A stretch of 64,000 nt of DNA from Bacteroidales bacterium (GCA_017631875.1 JAGBSL010000006.1:9001-73000); one strand, 5' to 3'; positions 25,613-34,438 are shown, counted from the stretch's first letter. Numbers and translations: made by a program. The notes: generated from the sequence alone by a model not told the origin.

Positions 25613-28600
25613 TACATTTTCTTTTTAATCAGTTTCATAAGGGCAGCCATATTTATCGAGTCATCTCCCGATAGAAGCTGTTCAATTTGCTGCTCCAGCC
25701 TTTCGACTTCCGACATACTTTCCTTTGGAATAAGTACCTGCTTTACAAAAGCCTTTTCCTTATTCTGAGTAATATGCAATCTGATGACATTTTCATCTCC
25801 AAGCTTATGCATTTCAACATAGTCGTCAAGCTGGAAGAATCTATCCTGGATGGACATGAACAAGAAGTCCTTTTCGCTATCCTTGATGTTCTCAAGAGCC
25901 TTGCTTAAGATAGAATAACATACTGCTTCAATCCATGTTTTCCTGTCTGCATACTTACCTGTCAAGCGAGCGTGGAAGTTTTTCATATCAATCGGCATAA
26001 GTTCAGTCTTGACTGACTTATATCGATTCTCTATAATTGGCTTATAAACTGTATAGTCGTCTTCGTTAATCTTAAGAGTGCTGAGAATCTTCTTCTCAAT
26101 AGCTTTAACAAACTCGTCATAGCAACTTCTCAAGTCACGAATTGAGTTCTGGATAACCTCAACAAAACTCTCTATAGCCTCAGGATTCTGCTGAAGGATA
26201 ACTTCCTTGAAGCCTAATGCTTCCGGCAATACCTCGAAGAAAGTCTCTTCTGGATCAGTTGCTCTTGCTATCACATCACGGAACTTCTTGGCATTAGTGG
26301 AAATGTCCTTAGTAGTTCTTGCATATGTATTCAGCCTCTTGTAGAATGTCAAGAATGGACGAATTGTTTCAATGAATGATGTGCCAGTAAGGTCAGACTG
26401 CTTGAGGTTAATAGCCTCACGGTATTTATCAAAGAACACCTGCTTTACACCCTCTACATTGAATGCTTTTAGCGTAAAGCTGTTTGGGGTTCTCTGTATA
26501 AGTTCAAGAACCTCTCTGTTGATGAAAGGAATATATGTTCCATCAGAATAAAGAGCAAAGTCATCCTTCTTGATGATGAGGAATGTTGGTAACCAGCAGT
26601 CAATAAATCCTCGCTTGAGACCGAGTGGAGCAGATGCGAGCAGCTTCGCTAAATCGCCAAGCTTTCTTTGTTTATTCTGTGCTGACTTGAGAAAATCCAT
26701 ACAGATATTCCACAAGGTCATAAATGACTCATCCTTTGGAGCACCCAAAGAGAATATTCCGTTGTCTTCAGAATGAATACCAGTATTCTTTACCATTGTC
26801 AGGTAAATAGATTTTTCTGGTGGGAACTTATCAGATGGGAATCCTATATTCTCTTCATCCTTATGCTCTAGCAATGACAACAAATAATTTTGTCTTGCAA
26901 CAGACATTGTTGAACTAGGCTTTGGCTTATTGATAAGCTCATTCTTAAATACAGGAGTTCCGTAATAGATCGTATCAGATATAATCGAAAGCAACTTCGT
27001 TAACGCGCTGCTGCCAATAATGTTGTCCAATACAGAACCATTGAAAATCCACTCCACATTTTCCGAATAGAGGCTGTCCAATACAACTCTGTTCAGGACA
27101 GACTTCTCATAAGATATCAGGTTGTCAATCTCTTTATGAGCAACCTTATCATTTTCGTCGCCTATATAGAAATTCTTAACCCAAATAAGCTTATCAATTT
27201 CAAAAATCTGGTCAATGATTTCGTTAGCATTCTTGAAAAGACAGTAAGCAATCGGCAAGTTTGTCAATGCCATGCAATTCTCCTTGGTGTTCTCAAAATC
27301 ATCCTTCCTTGGGAAGACCAGGTTTATATTTCCATCATAGTCTCCTTTGGCAACTTTATCAATAGGAGCACTTGTAATCAAGTATTCAAAGTACCTAGGA
27401 GTACCTGTCTTATAATAGTGAGCATTCGCTACAGATACCTTAAAATCAAATGACTGTCTTAGTTTGTCAATGAAATCATCGCTTCTCTTGCATTCAATAG
27501 CCGCATTATACAAGCCCATTTCAATATCCACGTCTGTTCCCTCGAAGAGGATATACTTAGACTTATACTTTGCATAACGGATAATCTTTGCCATCTCCAG
27601 CTTCTTGAGTATTGGCAAAGCATTCTCTATGTTCATTGTCTGCTGGGCGTACCAGCCGATGAACTTATTATCGATGATAGCTGCTGATGAGGCGAATATA
27701 TTAAGAAGACCGATAGTCTTGACTATCTTGATTGCAGGTTCAATTTCCTCCAATGGCAGGTTCAGTCCTTCTGTCCTTTCAATTGCAATCTTAATAGCAG
27801 ACCAGTTAGCAGAGTCTGCATTTGCCTCGTTTAAGTACGAATGGAAGTTATAAACGATATAGTCATGAACCTTTGCAAGATTATAAAGAGATCTAGGACC
27901 TGGAGCAAATTGCGCTATTGAATCCTCGCCGGTTGCCTCCAAGAACGTAAAAAGAGTTCTTTCATTTTGACCATATCGCTGATTGGCAAGTGTAAGTAGA
28001 TAGGCAGCAAAAATATCCATAGGATATAGAGACTCACACACTTCAGGATTGAGCCCTTCAGCGACAAATTTGGATTCAACGGCAAGCTTATACATCTTCC
28101 GTGCAGCCTCGCTATCATGTACCATCCTCCTTTCTGAAATGCGGATAGCAGTAAGGTTAAGAAGCTGTTCAATAGGCTCCTTGAATACAATATCATTAAT
28201 TCTTCCCTTAACCTTATTCCACTCCTGCTTCTGTTCTTCCTTCAATCCTTTAGCGTACGCATTGAATCCCTGATGCAGAGTAGTTAAGAGGAGGATATTT
28301 TTGTCGGTATCATTTACATATTCGCAGAACTTCTGCAAGAAATACATTTCCTTTTCAGGATTATTCTTGGCTGCATGTTCCAAAACCTTTCCGAACTCAT
28401 CAATTACTATCACCAGGAATTTACCTTCCTTCATGGAGTTCTTGTAAAGTGTATCAAGAGCGGTAAATACATTCTTGTCTCCACCAAGTGACTTCTTTGG
28501 AAGATGACTTGATATCAGGTCAATGAGAGGAGTATAGTCGCCAACAATATTGACGAAGTTGAACTTCTCATAGCCGTTGAACTGTCCAATATTCTTTATT

Positions 28601-28821
28601 AGCACATTCTCTCCTGTCACCTTGTTTGACAAACAATTCTGCAAAGCCAATAAGAAACTAGACTTTCCTGTTCCATATGATCCAATCAAGCAGAATGAAT
28701 GAATACCGGTGTTGAATGCATCCACGATCTTTCCAATTGACTGTTTTGCATTCGCTGTAACGACATAATTCAAGACTTTGTCGCTATCCCTTTCAATATT
28801 TATTGATGTAGAAAATTTCAT
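25612..28821 (-). CDS. Large P-loop ATPase of a phosphorothioation-linked defence operon
   Basis: A 1069-aa protein. The start at 28821 (MKFSTSINIERDSDK) has AGGGAG just upstream and lies 4 nt after the preceding stop; an ATG at 28914 would overlap that gene for 89 nt with an unrelated leader. Walker A is 'GSYGTGKSSFLLAL' (47-55) and Walker B is 'FLVIVIDEFGKVLEH' near residue 135. 'ILLLTTLHQGF' follows as a sensor-like strand, so the N-terminus is a STAND/AAA-like ATPase resembling BrxC/PglY or DndF-type proteins. The remaining ~800 residues are helical with no recognised motif. It probably couples target recognition to the PLD-helicase. Confidence 0.83.
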   Translation of the reverse strand: MKFSTSINIERDSDKVLNYVVTANAKQSIGKIVDAFNTGIHSFCLIGSYGTGKSSFLLALQNCLSNKVTGENVLIKNIGQFNGYEKFNFVNIVGDYTPLIDLISSHLPKKSLGGDKNVFTALDTLYKNSMKEGKFLVIVIDEFGKVLEHAAKNNPEKEMYFLQKFCEYVNDTDKNILLLTTLHQGFNAYAKGLKEEQKQEWNKVKGRINDIVFKEPIEQLLNLTAIRISERRMVHDSEAARKMYKLAVESKFVAEGLNPEVCESLYPMDIFAAYLLTLANQRYGQNERTLFTFLEATGEDSIAQFAPGPRSLYNLAKVHDYIVYNFHSYLNEANADSANWSAIKIAIERTEGLNLPLEEIEPAIKIVKTIGLLNIFASSAAIIDNKFIGWYAQQTMNIENALPILKKLEMAKIIRYAKYKSKYILFEGTDVDIEMGLYNAAIECKRSDDFIDKLRQSFDFKVSVANAHYYKTGTPRYFEYLITSAPIDKVAKGDYDGNINLVFPRKDDFENTKENCMALTNLPIAYCLFKNANEIIDQIFEIDKLIWVKNFYIGDENDKVAHKEIDNLISYEKSVLNRVVLDSLYSENVEWIFNGSVLDNIIGSSALTKLLSIISDTIYYGTPVFKNELINKPKPSSTMSVARQNYLLSLLEHKDEENIGFPSDKFPPEKSIYLTMVKNTGIHSEDNGIFSLGAPKDESFMTLWNICMDFLKSAQNKQRKLGDLAKLLASAPLGLKRGFIDCWLPTFLIIKKDDFALYSDGTYIPFINREVLELIQRTPNSFTLKAFNVEGVKQVFFDKYREAINLKQSDLTGTSFIETIRPFLTFYKRLNTYARTTKDISTNAKKFRDVIARATDPEETFFEVLPEALGFKEVILQQNPEAIESFVEVIQNSIRDLRSCYDEFVKAIEKKILSTLKINEDDYTVYKPIIENRYKSVKTELMPIDMKNFHARLTGKYADRKTWIEAVCYSILSKALENIKDSEKDFLFMSIQDRFFQLDDYVEMHKLGDENVIRLHITQNKEKAFVKQVLIPKESMSEVERLEQQIEQLLSGDDSINMAALMKLIKKKM

Positions 28822-28825
28822 CTCC

Positions 28826-29665
28826 CTAAATCTGATTGTAATACATAGATAGCACCTCGATCTTATCAATATCATCATTGATAACGAACAACTGCTCACC
28901 AGCAGCATTGTCAAATGTTATCTTATTATTTATAGCTGTTAAGCCAGAGAAAATCTCATACATGTCTCCCTGACTCAAACAGAAAACCAATGACAGTTCT
29001 AGAAGTCTGTCATATTCCACAACCTTTGCATCTGGGACAATGCTTCGTACAGCATACAAGAAAACCAGAGGATTGAGTTCAGCCTTTGTTACATAATTGA
29101 ATTCATACAAATCCTTCTCAACTTTTTTGATAAGATTCAAATCAATGAGAACAGAAGAGAAGTCGTCAAATGTATAGTTATCAGGAATAACATACATTTT
29201 CAGTAAGGTAGATATGTCTTTGCTGATAGTATTCTCGTTATAGATAGTTTTCTCGAAGGCCTTATCAGCAAATTGCCTCTTTATGAAATTGAAGATATTA
29301 GTTTTAGAAAACTCCTTACGTTCTTTATGGAAGTATACAAATACCTGCCGATATAGTGTCGCATAATATGTATGGACAAGTTGGAAATGAAGTAGCCACA
29401 AGGTATTGGGGTCCTCAAGAAACGGATCATAGCCATTATCGTCAAAAAGCAGATCACCAAAGCGTGTCGTATTATTTTCTTCGTCAATGATTCCAAATGA
29501 CTTCAGCCAAAACTTGATTGAGGCAACCATATTCTTACCGACTCCCAAGTCAACTACAGCCGTTTCATCATTGAATGACTTGCCTGACCTGACGAAATCA
29601 TAACCTTTCTTCAGCCACATATTCTTGCACTGAAAGGTTTCGTGCCCTGAGAATGTATATTTCAT
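28826..29665 (-). CDS. DUF4007 protein, first gene of the Dnd-like defence operon
   Basis: A 279-aa protein with the DUF4007 signature: 'KYTFSGHETFQCKNMWLKKGYDFV' at the start, 'VDLGVGKNMVASIKFWLKSFGII' and 'LEDPNTLWLLHFQLV'. The start at 29665 gives MKYTFSGHE; an ATG six codons upstream is possible but atypical. DUF4007 genes are known to travel with DndC-like reductases and P-loop ATPases in bacterial and archaeal defence loci; the molecular role is unclear. The GVGKNMV segment resembles a nucleotide-binding or DNA-recognition turn but is not a P-loop. It heads the operon; the preceding 337 nt are non-coding and hold the probable operator. Confidence 0.88.
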   Translation of the reverse strand: MKYTFSGHETFQCKNMWLKKGYDFVRSGKSFNDETAVVDLGVGKNMVASIKFWLKSFGIIDEENNTTRFGDLLFDDNGYDPFLEDPNTLWLLHFQLVHTYYATLYRQVFVYFHKERKEFSKTNIFNFIKRQFADKAFEKTIYNENTISKDISTLLKMYVIPDNYTFDDFSSVLIDLNLIKKVEKDLYEFNYVTKAELNPLVFLYAVRSIVPDAKVVEYDRLLELSLVFCLSQGDMYEIFSGLTAINNKITFDNAAGEQLFVINDDIDKIEVLSMYYNQI

Positions 29666-30002
29666 CGATAGTACTCCTATCAATATCTCCGGCTCTCGAT
29701 ATTATGCATTCAGGTTCATCTACAAAGAAAGTGTGAGCCAGATTAGTCTTACTCTCATACTGGGCTCTGGACATGGCCTGTGCAATGAATAAGAATAATA
29801 CAGCTCACACAGGCTATGTCGAAGGTCAAAACCTCTGAATAACCAATGCAAGCGTACAACTCATATTCCTATTGCACTTGAATTGTCCAGATTCAGTATG
29901 AAGGAATAAAAGCTAAACGCTTTCCGTAAAAATATGTCTGTTATCTTCCGATAACTTGACAAATATACACATTATTTTGATTGAATATATCAATTTGATA
30001 TA
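29666..30002. other. Intergenic region upstream of the Dnd-like operon
   Basis: No gene is seen. It contains a 13-bp inverted repeat with one mismatch (GACATGGCCTGTG 29770-29782 / CACAGGCTATGTC 29808-29820), a minus-strand TATATTTG -7 box (29967-29960) and the palindrome at 29985-30003. Confidence 0.6.
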
Positions 30003-30003
30003 T
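29985..30003. promoter_or_regulatory. 19-nt palindrome, candidate operator
   Basis: ATATATCAATTTGATATAT is a perfect inverted repeat around one central base. It lies 18 nt upstream (minus-strand sense) of the TATATTTG box, about where a regulator would touch the -33 region. It overlaps the stop codon of the 163-aa gene. Confidence 0.45.
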
Positions 30004-30494
30004 CACCGGAATATAAACATCAGTATAAAGTAATTAGCCACCACTGCAATAAACACAAGAATAAACATAGCAAATACGAGTTTATGCTTAGACTCGGTGT
30101 TTTCTGCGTTCTCTTTAATTGCAATCATCATATCTTCCGATGCTTTGTTTTGTTTGGTCTGATCTTTCTTGATGATTTCTAATGCTGACTTGACGTGCCT
30201 GACATCTGAAACAATGTCATTCAGCACATTCTTCTGATCGGTCAGTCCAATACACGCCTCAATGGACTTGATCAAAGCGCCATAGATACAGGTGTCGCGG
30301 GAGTATTCGCGGGAATGTCCTGGATTCAGGATTGGATCTGCTATTTCCATTGGTTCTTTCAACTGTTCTTCAATCTTCCGTAATCTTGTTGAGATCGTTC
30401 CGACTTCCTTTGCGAGATCGTCGATAGTGGAAAGATGTTCATATATGCCTTCGAGGGCTTGGAGTTCTGTGAGTGAGTTATTTTGCTTTGCCAT
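30003..30494 (-). CDS. Coiled-coil protein with C-terminal membrane anchor, mobilization region
   Basis: A 163-aa protein with heptad-like helices (LSTIDDLAKEVGTISTRLRKIEEQLKE; LNDIVSDVRHVKSALEIIKKDQ) and one strong C-terminal membrane helix (LVFAMFILVFIAVVANYFILMFIF). It has no known domain. It lies 36 nt after the relaxase gene on the same strand, the place where NBU-like elements often carry a small tail-anchored protein. It may tether the relaxosome to the membrane or to a helper secretion system; this is inference from position and topology. Confidence 0.72.
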   Translation of the reverse strand: MAKQNNSLTELQALEGIYEHLSTIDDLAKEVGTISTRLRKIEEQLKEPMEIADPILNPGHSREYSRDTCIYGALIKSIEACIGLTDQKNVLNDIVSDVRHVKSALEIIKKDQTKQNKASEDMMIAIKENAENTESKHKLVFAMFILVFIAVVANYFILMFIFR

Positions 30495-30530
30495 AATTGT
30501 CTGGGATTTATATGTTTATAATCTTATAAT

Positions 30531-31451
30531 TTATAGCCTTGGACCTCGTTTCTTATTTGGTGCAAGGTCTTGTTCCTCGGATTTCTTTTCCTGGCCGGAG
30601 GCTATGAGATCGATGGCGAGGTCAGCTGCGAGCATTGAGAGGTCGGTGGTCAGGGAGTTGTCCTGGTCGTTTGAACTGGATTCATTGACTGAAGGATCTT
30701 GGACCTTGTCACCAGCATCTATGTTCACACCACCAGTGAGAGCTTTGTCGATCTTGAAGAAGCTGAGACTTCTGTCTAAGGAGGAGCCTTTGAAGGTCGT
30801 GCCGTCCCGGGTGAAGGAGATGCCTTGGGGGATGTGCGTGCCACTTCTGAACTTGATTTGTGCATTGATGCCATAAGCCTTCAAGTTGTTGGAGAAGTCT
30901 TTCCAACTGTGGGAATCCTTCAGGGCGGACTTGACATCATTTGCCATTCCGTACTTGATCCGTTCATTGGGGCGGAGTCGCTCTATCCTTGTCTGGGATT
31001 TGCCTTCGGCGAAGGTCAGACCGTATTTCTGCTTCAGTTCCTTGCAGACTCGCACATTCCGCTTCAGCCACTTGCTGTCGGAAATGCGTTTGCCATTGTT
31101 GTCCACGCGGTTGAAGATGAGGTGACAGTGGGGATTGGGAGTATTGTGGTGGCGGACAATGACATATTGAGTGTCATTGATTCCCATCTTTTCCATATAC
31201 TCCTTTGCTACCTGTACCATAAACTCATTGGTCAGGCGTGGCTTGTCCTCTGGCTTGAAACTGATGGCTATGTGGCCGACGGGTTTGCTGACCCTTGGGT
31301 TCAGTTGGGATTGGATTTCGAAGCACTTGGCGGCGATCTTCGGATCGTCTGGGATGATGCCGTCGTGGGCAATCACTTCTGCCTGGTCTTTGCCGTAGGC
31401 GTATGCTGTGCAGCCTCCGAATGAGGCGCCGGTTACTATTTTTGCTATCAT
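30531..31451 (-). CDS. Relaxase / mobilization nuclease (MobA/VirD2-like)
   Basis: This 306-aa relaxase nicks oriT and stays covalently bound to the 5' end through a tyrosine. The N-terminus 'MIAKIVTGASFGGCTAYAYGK' contains the candidate Tyr. Motif III, the metal-binding triad, is 'VIVRHHNTPNPHCHLIFNRVD' with three histidines. 'ISFKPEDKPRLTNEFM' precedes it as usual. This is the class found in Bacteroides mobilizable elements. It is encoded after the MobC-like gene (67-nt gap). The C-terminal ~80 residues are low-complexity and polar. Complete by length for this group. Confidence 0.92.
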   Translation of the reverse strand: MIAKIVTGASFGGCTAYAYGKDQAEVIAHDGIIPDDPKIAAKCFEIQSQLNPRVSKPVGHIAISFKPEDKPRLTNEFMVQVAKEYMEKMGINDTQYVIVRHHNTPNPHCHLIFNRVDNNGKRISDSKWLKRNVRVCKELKQKYGLTFAEGKSQTRIERLRPNERIKYGMANDVKSALKDSHSWKDFSNNLKAYGINAQIKFRSGTHIPQGISFTRDGTTFKGSSLDRSLSFFKIDKALTGGVNIDAGDKVQDPSVNESSSNDQDNSLTTDLSMLAADLAIDLIASGQEKKSEEQDLAPNKKRGPRL

Positions 31452-31487
31452 TGCTTGCTGGTTTTACTAATTAAACTATGTGCGAGG

Positions 31488-31509
31488 GATGCCCGATCGA
31501 GTCGGGCAC
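31488..31509. repeat. GATGCCCGATCGAGTCGGGCAC palindromic repeat
   Basis: TGCCCGA and TCGGGCA pair around TCGAG. A second variant copy lies at 31981-32005, so the two flank mobC. The family also occurs widely in other bacteria. Confidence 0.65.
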
Positions 31510-31518
31510 CCGAGTGGA

Positions 31519-31887
31519 TCATTTTTGTCTTTTCATCTCTTTGTGGAGGTGAGTGATGAGGTTCAGGACTTGGGGAAGGAGGTCGAACAGGGCATCAACG
31601 GTCGATTGGAGGCCTTGTGCGTGGGCAAGTCTCGTGAGTTGGTTCAGGTTGTTGCACAGACCCGACAGATCGCGGAAGACGGCGTTATGTTCCTGGATGA
31701 AGTTCTGCACGACCTCGGCATTGACGGATGCCTCCCGGACATATTCGGTCAATGTGCGGAATCCCGCCGTCCTCGCCCTGTGACGGACGATGTCATATTG
31801 CAGAGCGCTGTATCTTACGGTCACGGCCCGGCTCTTCTTCTGCACCCTGCTCGCTCTCGGGCGACCGCCTTTGTTCTTTTGTTCCAT
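31519..31887 (-). CDS. MobC-like relaxosome accessory protein
   Basis: A 122-aa DNA-binding protein. A basic N-terminus (KGGRPRASRVQKKSRAVTVRYSALQYDIVRHRARTAG) gives a ribbon-helix-helix-like start. 'FRTLTEYVREASVNAEV' and a leucine-rich helical tail follow (LSGLCNNLNQLTRLAHAQG, the MobC family block). MobC proteins bind near oriT and help the relaxase melt and nick DNA. It lies directly upstream of the relaxase on the same strand, the standard order in Bacteroides mobilizable elements. Upstream is the candidate oriT region. Confidence 0.9.
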   Translation of the reverse strand: MEQKNKGGRPRASRVQKKSRAVTVRYSALQYDIVRHRARTAGFRTLTEYVREASVNAEVVQNFIQEHNAVFRDLSGLCNNLNQLTRLAHAQGLQSTVDALFDLLPQVLNLITHLHKEMKRQK

Positions 31888-32138
31888 TGTTCTTTTCTTT
31901 GTTAGAGATTCCTCGACTCGCTATGCTCGCTCGACAATCGACGTAGTCGCTTGAGCAAAAGCGAAAGAATGACAGGTGGGGATGCCTGATCGAGCCGGGC
32001 ATGACGGCTTTATATCTTTGCCACCGGCAAAGCGAGGCGACCTACGGGAGGTTTTCAGCATCTGAAAACACAACCTCGCTAACCTCACTTTCGTTCGGTA
32101 TGGGTCAGTCCTTTTGAAAGGCTCATAGGCTCAAAAAA
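31888..32138. other. Candidate oriT region with palindromic repeats
   Basis: This 250-nt non-coding stretch lies before mobC. It includes a TTCCTCGACTCGC...GAATGACAG repeat (31904-31974), the GATGCCTGATCGAGCCGGGCATGAC repeat (31981-32005) and, at 32044-32085, a nested inverted repeat GAGGTTTTCAG...CTGAAAAC...AACCTC with TACGGGAGG before it. oriT usually lies just upstream of mob genes, so the last segment is the best candidate; no nick site can be proven. Confidence 0.45.
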
Positions 32139-32789
32139 TCACAACTGTTTCCTGTAACTCTGATTTGAGAATGTGATGAAGTCGAATGTCTCATCCATAC
32201 GGTCCTTCATTCGGATCCCGTAGCGTTCCAACAGTTCCTTATCGGTGAGATTAGATGTTATGATCGTCGTGCGCTGGAAGCGGTAACGGTCGTATAAAAG
32301 ATTCTGAATCGGAGTATGTTTCACGCCATAAATCATACACACTTCGGGCTCACAGCCGAGATCGTCGATCATCAGGATTTCACTTTTGACAGCATCCCGA
32401 TAATGTCCTTCGCTCTCATCCTTCCGGAAGTATTGGCAAAGATCGATTGCGGTCGCAGAGAAGAGTTTCGGATGCCAATATCCGACTTCCCGGAACAGAC
32501 GCATAAGGCTATTCAGAAGTATGGTCTTTCCTGCTCCGACATTGCCATAAAGCATCAGCCCTTTCCTTGGACTCTCGCATATCCACTTTGCCACCTGGGC
32601 GATTTTCGTACGGGTGTTATCATCCTCAACAAACTGACGTCCTCGTTTTCTTATTTCATCGGCATATATGAGCATCAACGCCTGTTCGACCTCCGAAGTG
32701 GCAGATTTCCCCAGCACTTCACCGACCTTATAGCGTATTTCTTCCTTCGAAGGTGTCTGGAGCTTCGAGATCAATTGATGAATTTCCAT
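32139..32789 (-). CDS. DnaC/IstB-like ATPase (helicase loader)
   Basis: This 216-aa AAA+ protein has Walker A 'YGNVGAGKTILLNSLM', Walker B 'EILMIDDLGCEP', sensor-1-like 'RTTIITSNLTDKEL' and an arginine-finger region 'YGIRMKDRMDETFDFITF'. This matches the DnaC/IstB family that loads the replicative helicase. On mobilizable elements such loaders support replication of the excised circle. It overlaps the initiator-like gene upstream by 62 nt in another frame, which suggests tight coupling. IstB of insertion sequences is excluded by the lack of an adjacent IstA transposase. Confidence 0.88.
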   Translation of the reverse strand: MEIHQLISKLQTPSKEEIRYKVGEVLGKSATSEVEQALMLIYADEIRKRGRQFVEDDNTRTKIAQVAKWICESPRKGLMLYGNVGAGKTILLNSLMRLFREVGYWHPKLFSATAIDLCQYFRKDESEGHYRDAVKSEILMIDDLGCEPEVCMIYGVKHTPIQNLLYDRYRFQRTTIITSNLTDKELLERYGIRMKDRMDETFDFITFSNQSYRKQL

Positions 32790-33231
32790 TTCTATATGAT
32801 TTTATATATCTATCTACAATATTTATCCGTGGTCTGATTTCCTGACTACTACCGTTACGATTATTTGACCTGTCTTTGACGAGAACTTGACCAGTCGTAT
32901 TATTTGACAGGTCTGATTTCCTTACCGGTCGGCCTTTGGAATCCATTTCGACTCCGATGACTCTGAAATGCCCGGTCTTTCGAGATGACTTTGATGGCAG
33001 TCGTTCGAGCAGACCAGCCTTGACCAATGTATCTATTGATGATATGATCGTCTGCCGGCTCAGCCCGGTGAGAGTTGCAATCGTTTTTATGGAAATTTCT
33101 GCTGCATTACCGGAGTAGGCACACCTGCCGTATATCACAGCAAACACTTCCTTCACGGCTCCTTTCAAACGAAATTCCGTCCAGAATGACTGGTACACCA
33201 TATAAAACGGGTTGGGGTTATTCGGTTTCAT
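32728..33231 (-). CDS. Winged-helix replication-initiator-like protein
   Basis: A 167-aa protein whose residues of about 20-90 form a helix-turn-helix of the winged type: 'AVKEVFAVIYGRC', 'ISIKTIATLTGLSRQTIISSIDTLVKAGLLERLPSK'. This resembles the N-terminal DNA-binding part of DnaD/RepA-type proteins and MarR/IclR-like helices. The C-terminal half is polar, Asn/Arg-rich and probably disordered. It lies between an excisionase-like gene (4-nt ATGA overlap) and the DnaC-like loader, so a role in replicating the circular form is the simplest reading. A transcriptional regulator is the alternative. Confidence 0.78.
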   Translation of the reverse strand: MKPNNPNPFYMVYQSFWTEFRLKGAVKEVFAVIYGRCAYSGNAAEISIKTIATLTGLSRQTIISSIDTLVKAGLLERLPSKSSRKTGHFRVIGVEMDSKGRPVRKSDLSNNTTGQVLVKDRSNNRNGSSQEIRPRINIVDRYIKSYRNGNSSIDLEAPDTFEGRNTL

Positions 33232-33527
33232 CGTTCAAGGATTTTAAGGATGTCAGAATGACGGTAGCGCCTTTTGCTGCCGATGGATATAGGGATGAGA
33301 TAGCCGCATTTTTCCCATCGCCACAATGTTGTCGGAGACACCTCCAGCATTTCCATCACCTTCTCACGCGTGAGGTAGGTTTCGGATTTTGATGCCTCCA
33401 GCGAATGCTCCAATTCCCGTTTGGTCTCTTCGATCAGCCCCCTGTTCGCCTCAACCAGATCCGAAAGCCTGACAGCAATCGTCAAGTCCGGACATCTCTT
33501 TGCCAATTCAATAAGATCGTAATTCAT
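33228..33527 (-). CDS. MerR-like helix-turn-helix / excisionase-like protein
   Basis: A 99-aa protein. The start at 33527 (MNYDLIELAKRCPDL) is preferred; an ATG at 33581 adds a cysteine-rich leader that fits no family. The C-terminal half 'LTREKVMEMLEVSPTTLWRWEKCGYLIPISIGSKRRYRHSDILKIL' is the helix-turn-helix of MerR-like/excisionase proteins common in Bacteroidota integrative elements, where it directs excision or regulates the element. A helical stretch precedes it. Its stop overlaps the next start (ATGA). Confidence 0.85.
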   Translation of the reverse strand: MNYDLIELAKRCPDLTIAVRLSDLVEANRGLIEETKRELEHSLEASKSETYLTREKVMEMLEVSPTTLWRWEKCGYLIPISIGSKRRYRHSDILKILER

Positions 33528-33769
33528 AACTTTTGATTTTATGTTATTCTCTCGCCTCATGCACACTGCTGATATGCACATTTACGCCTACTGCCACACC
33601 TGCAATACCGTCAGCATTCAGTTCGCTTGCATGGCATTGCAAAGGTTGGGAGTTTATTCCGATGGATTACAAAAGCGGAGTACAACAACGAAACAAGGCA
33701 CTGAATTTCAGCGCCTTGCATAAGATTTCACGGAGTCTCGTTCCGGATTATCTGCGGATGATTTCAGGA

Positions 33770-34438
33770 CTACTGTAGGAAATACAGCCTGTCTTTGATT
33801 TCTTTTGTCGGTTCATATTTGTTCTGGCTCGTGTCCTTCGGAACAGGAACATCGAGTATTTCAAAGAATGTCCTCATCCATTTGGCAAAAGTCTGCGGCT
33901 TTCTTGTCATATGCGACGATGTATATATCATATATGCCGCCCTGCCTACATCTGTTGCCGAGCCCTTCCGGATATGCTCGAGTTCCCTGATCAGATCAGG
34001 AAAGTGATTTATATTCTGCCCCATTCCCTTGAATGATGCCTTGAAATATGGCTTAAGTTTTTCTTCGTCTATGGGATTCGGTTCTTTGTAATCTGCTATT
34101 GATTGAATGGCCTGCTGGGATTCAAGCAGTGGTTTACGGTTTTGGGTGCGGCTGTTAATGGCCATATATGCTACAAACCATATTACAGTCACGACCAATG
34201 CGGCCAGCACCAACCACATCAGAACCACCGCTGCCCTCTGGAACATATAAGCCACCGCCTCCGGATGTTCCCATCCATCCCCTAACCTCTTGTCAGAATA
34301 TATCAGCACCAATGCCGTCACAAACAACACCCCAACAGCCCCAAACGCCACCTTCAGCACCACCGGCATAGCCTTTCCCATCGCAGGTCCGAAGATCCGC
34401 CCCATAGTTCTGAGGTATTTATTTTCAACACCTTTCAT
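33770..34438 (-). CDS. Membrane protein of unknown function
   Basis: A 222-aa protein with two membrane helices near the N-terminus (about 25-46, VVLKVAFGAVGVLFVTALVLIY, and 70-94, VVLMWLVLAALVVTVIWFVAYMA). A cytoplasmic or periplasmic helical domain follows, rich in charged residues (DLIRELEHIRKGSATDVGRAAYMIY; FAKWMRTFFEILDVPVPKD). No known motif. It lies between the replication genes and the DUF262/HEPN module, on the same strand as both, with gaps of about 240 and 400 nt. Base use is closer to the mobilization genes than to the AT-rich cargo, so it is probably part of the element backbone. Confidence 0.72.
   Translation of the reverse strand: MKGVENKYLRTMGRIFGPAMGKAMPVVLKVAFGAVGVLFVTALVLIYSDKRLGDGWEHPEAVAYMFQRAAVVLMWLVLAALVVTVIWFVAYMAINSRTQNRKPLLESQQAIQSIADYKEPNPIDEEKLKPYFKASFKGMGQNINHFPDLIRELEHIRKGSATDVGRAAYMIYTSSHMTRKPQTFAKWMRTFFEILDVPVPKDTSQNKYEPTKEIKDRLYFLQ

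Noticed and set aside
19299..29665. Calling the operon BREX
   Set aside because: The large ATPase recalls BrxC, but there is no PglZ, PglX, BrxA, BrxB or BrxL.
32139..32789. IstB of an insertion sequence
   Set aside because: No IstA transposase or terminal repeats; the neighbours are replication and mobilization genes.
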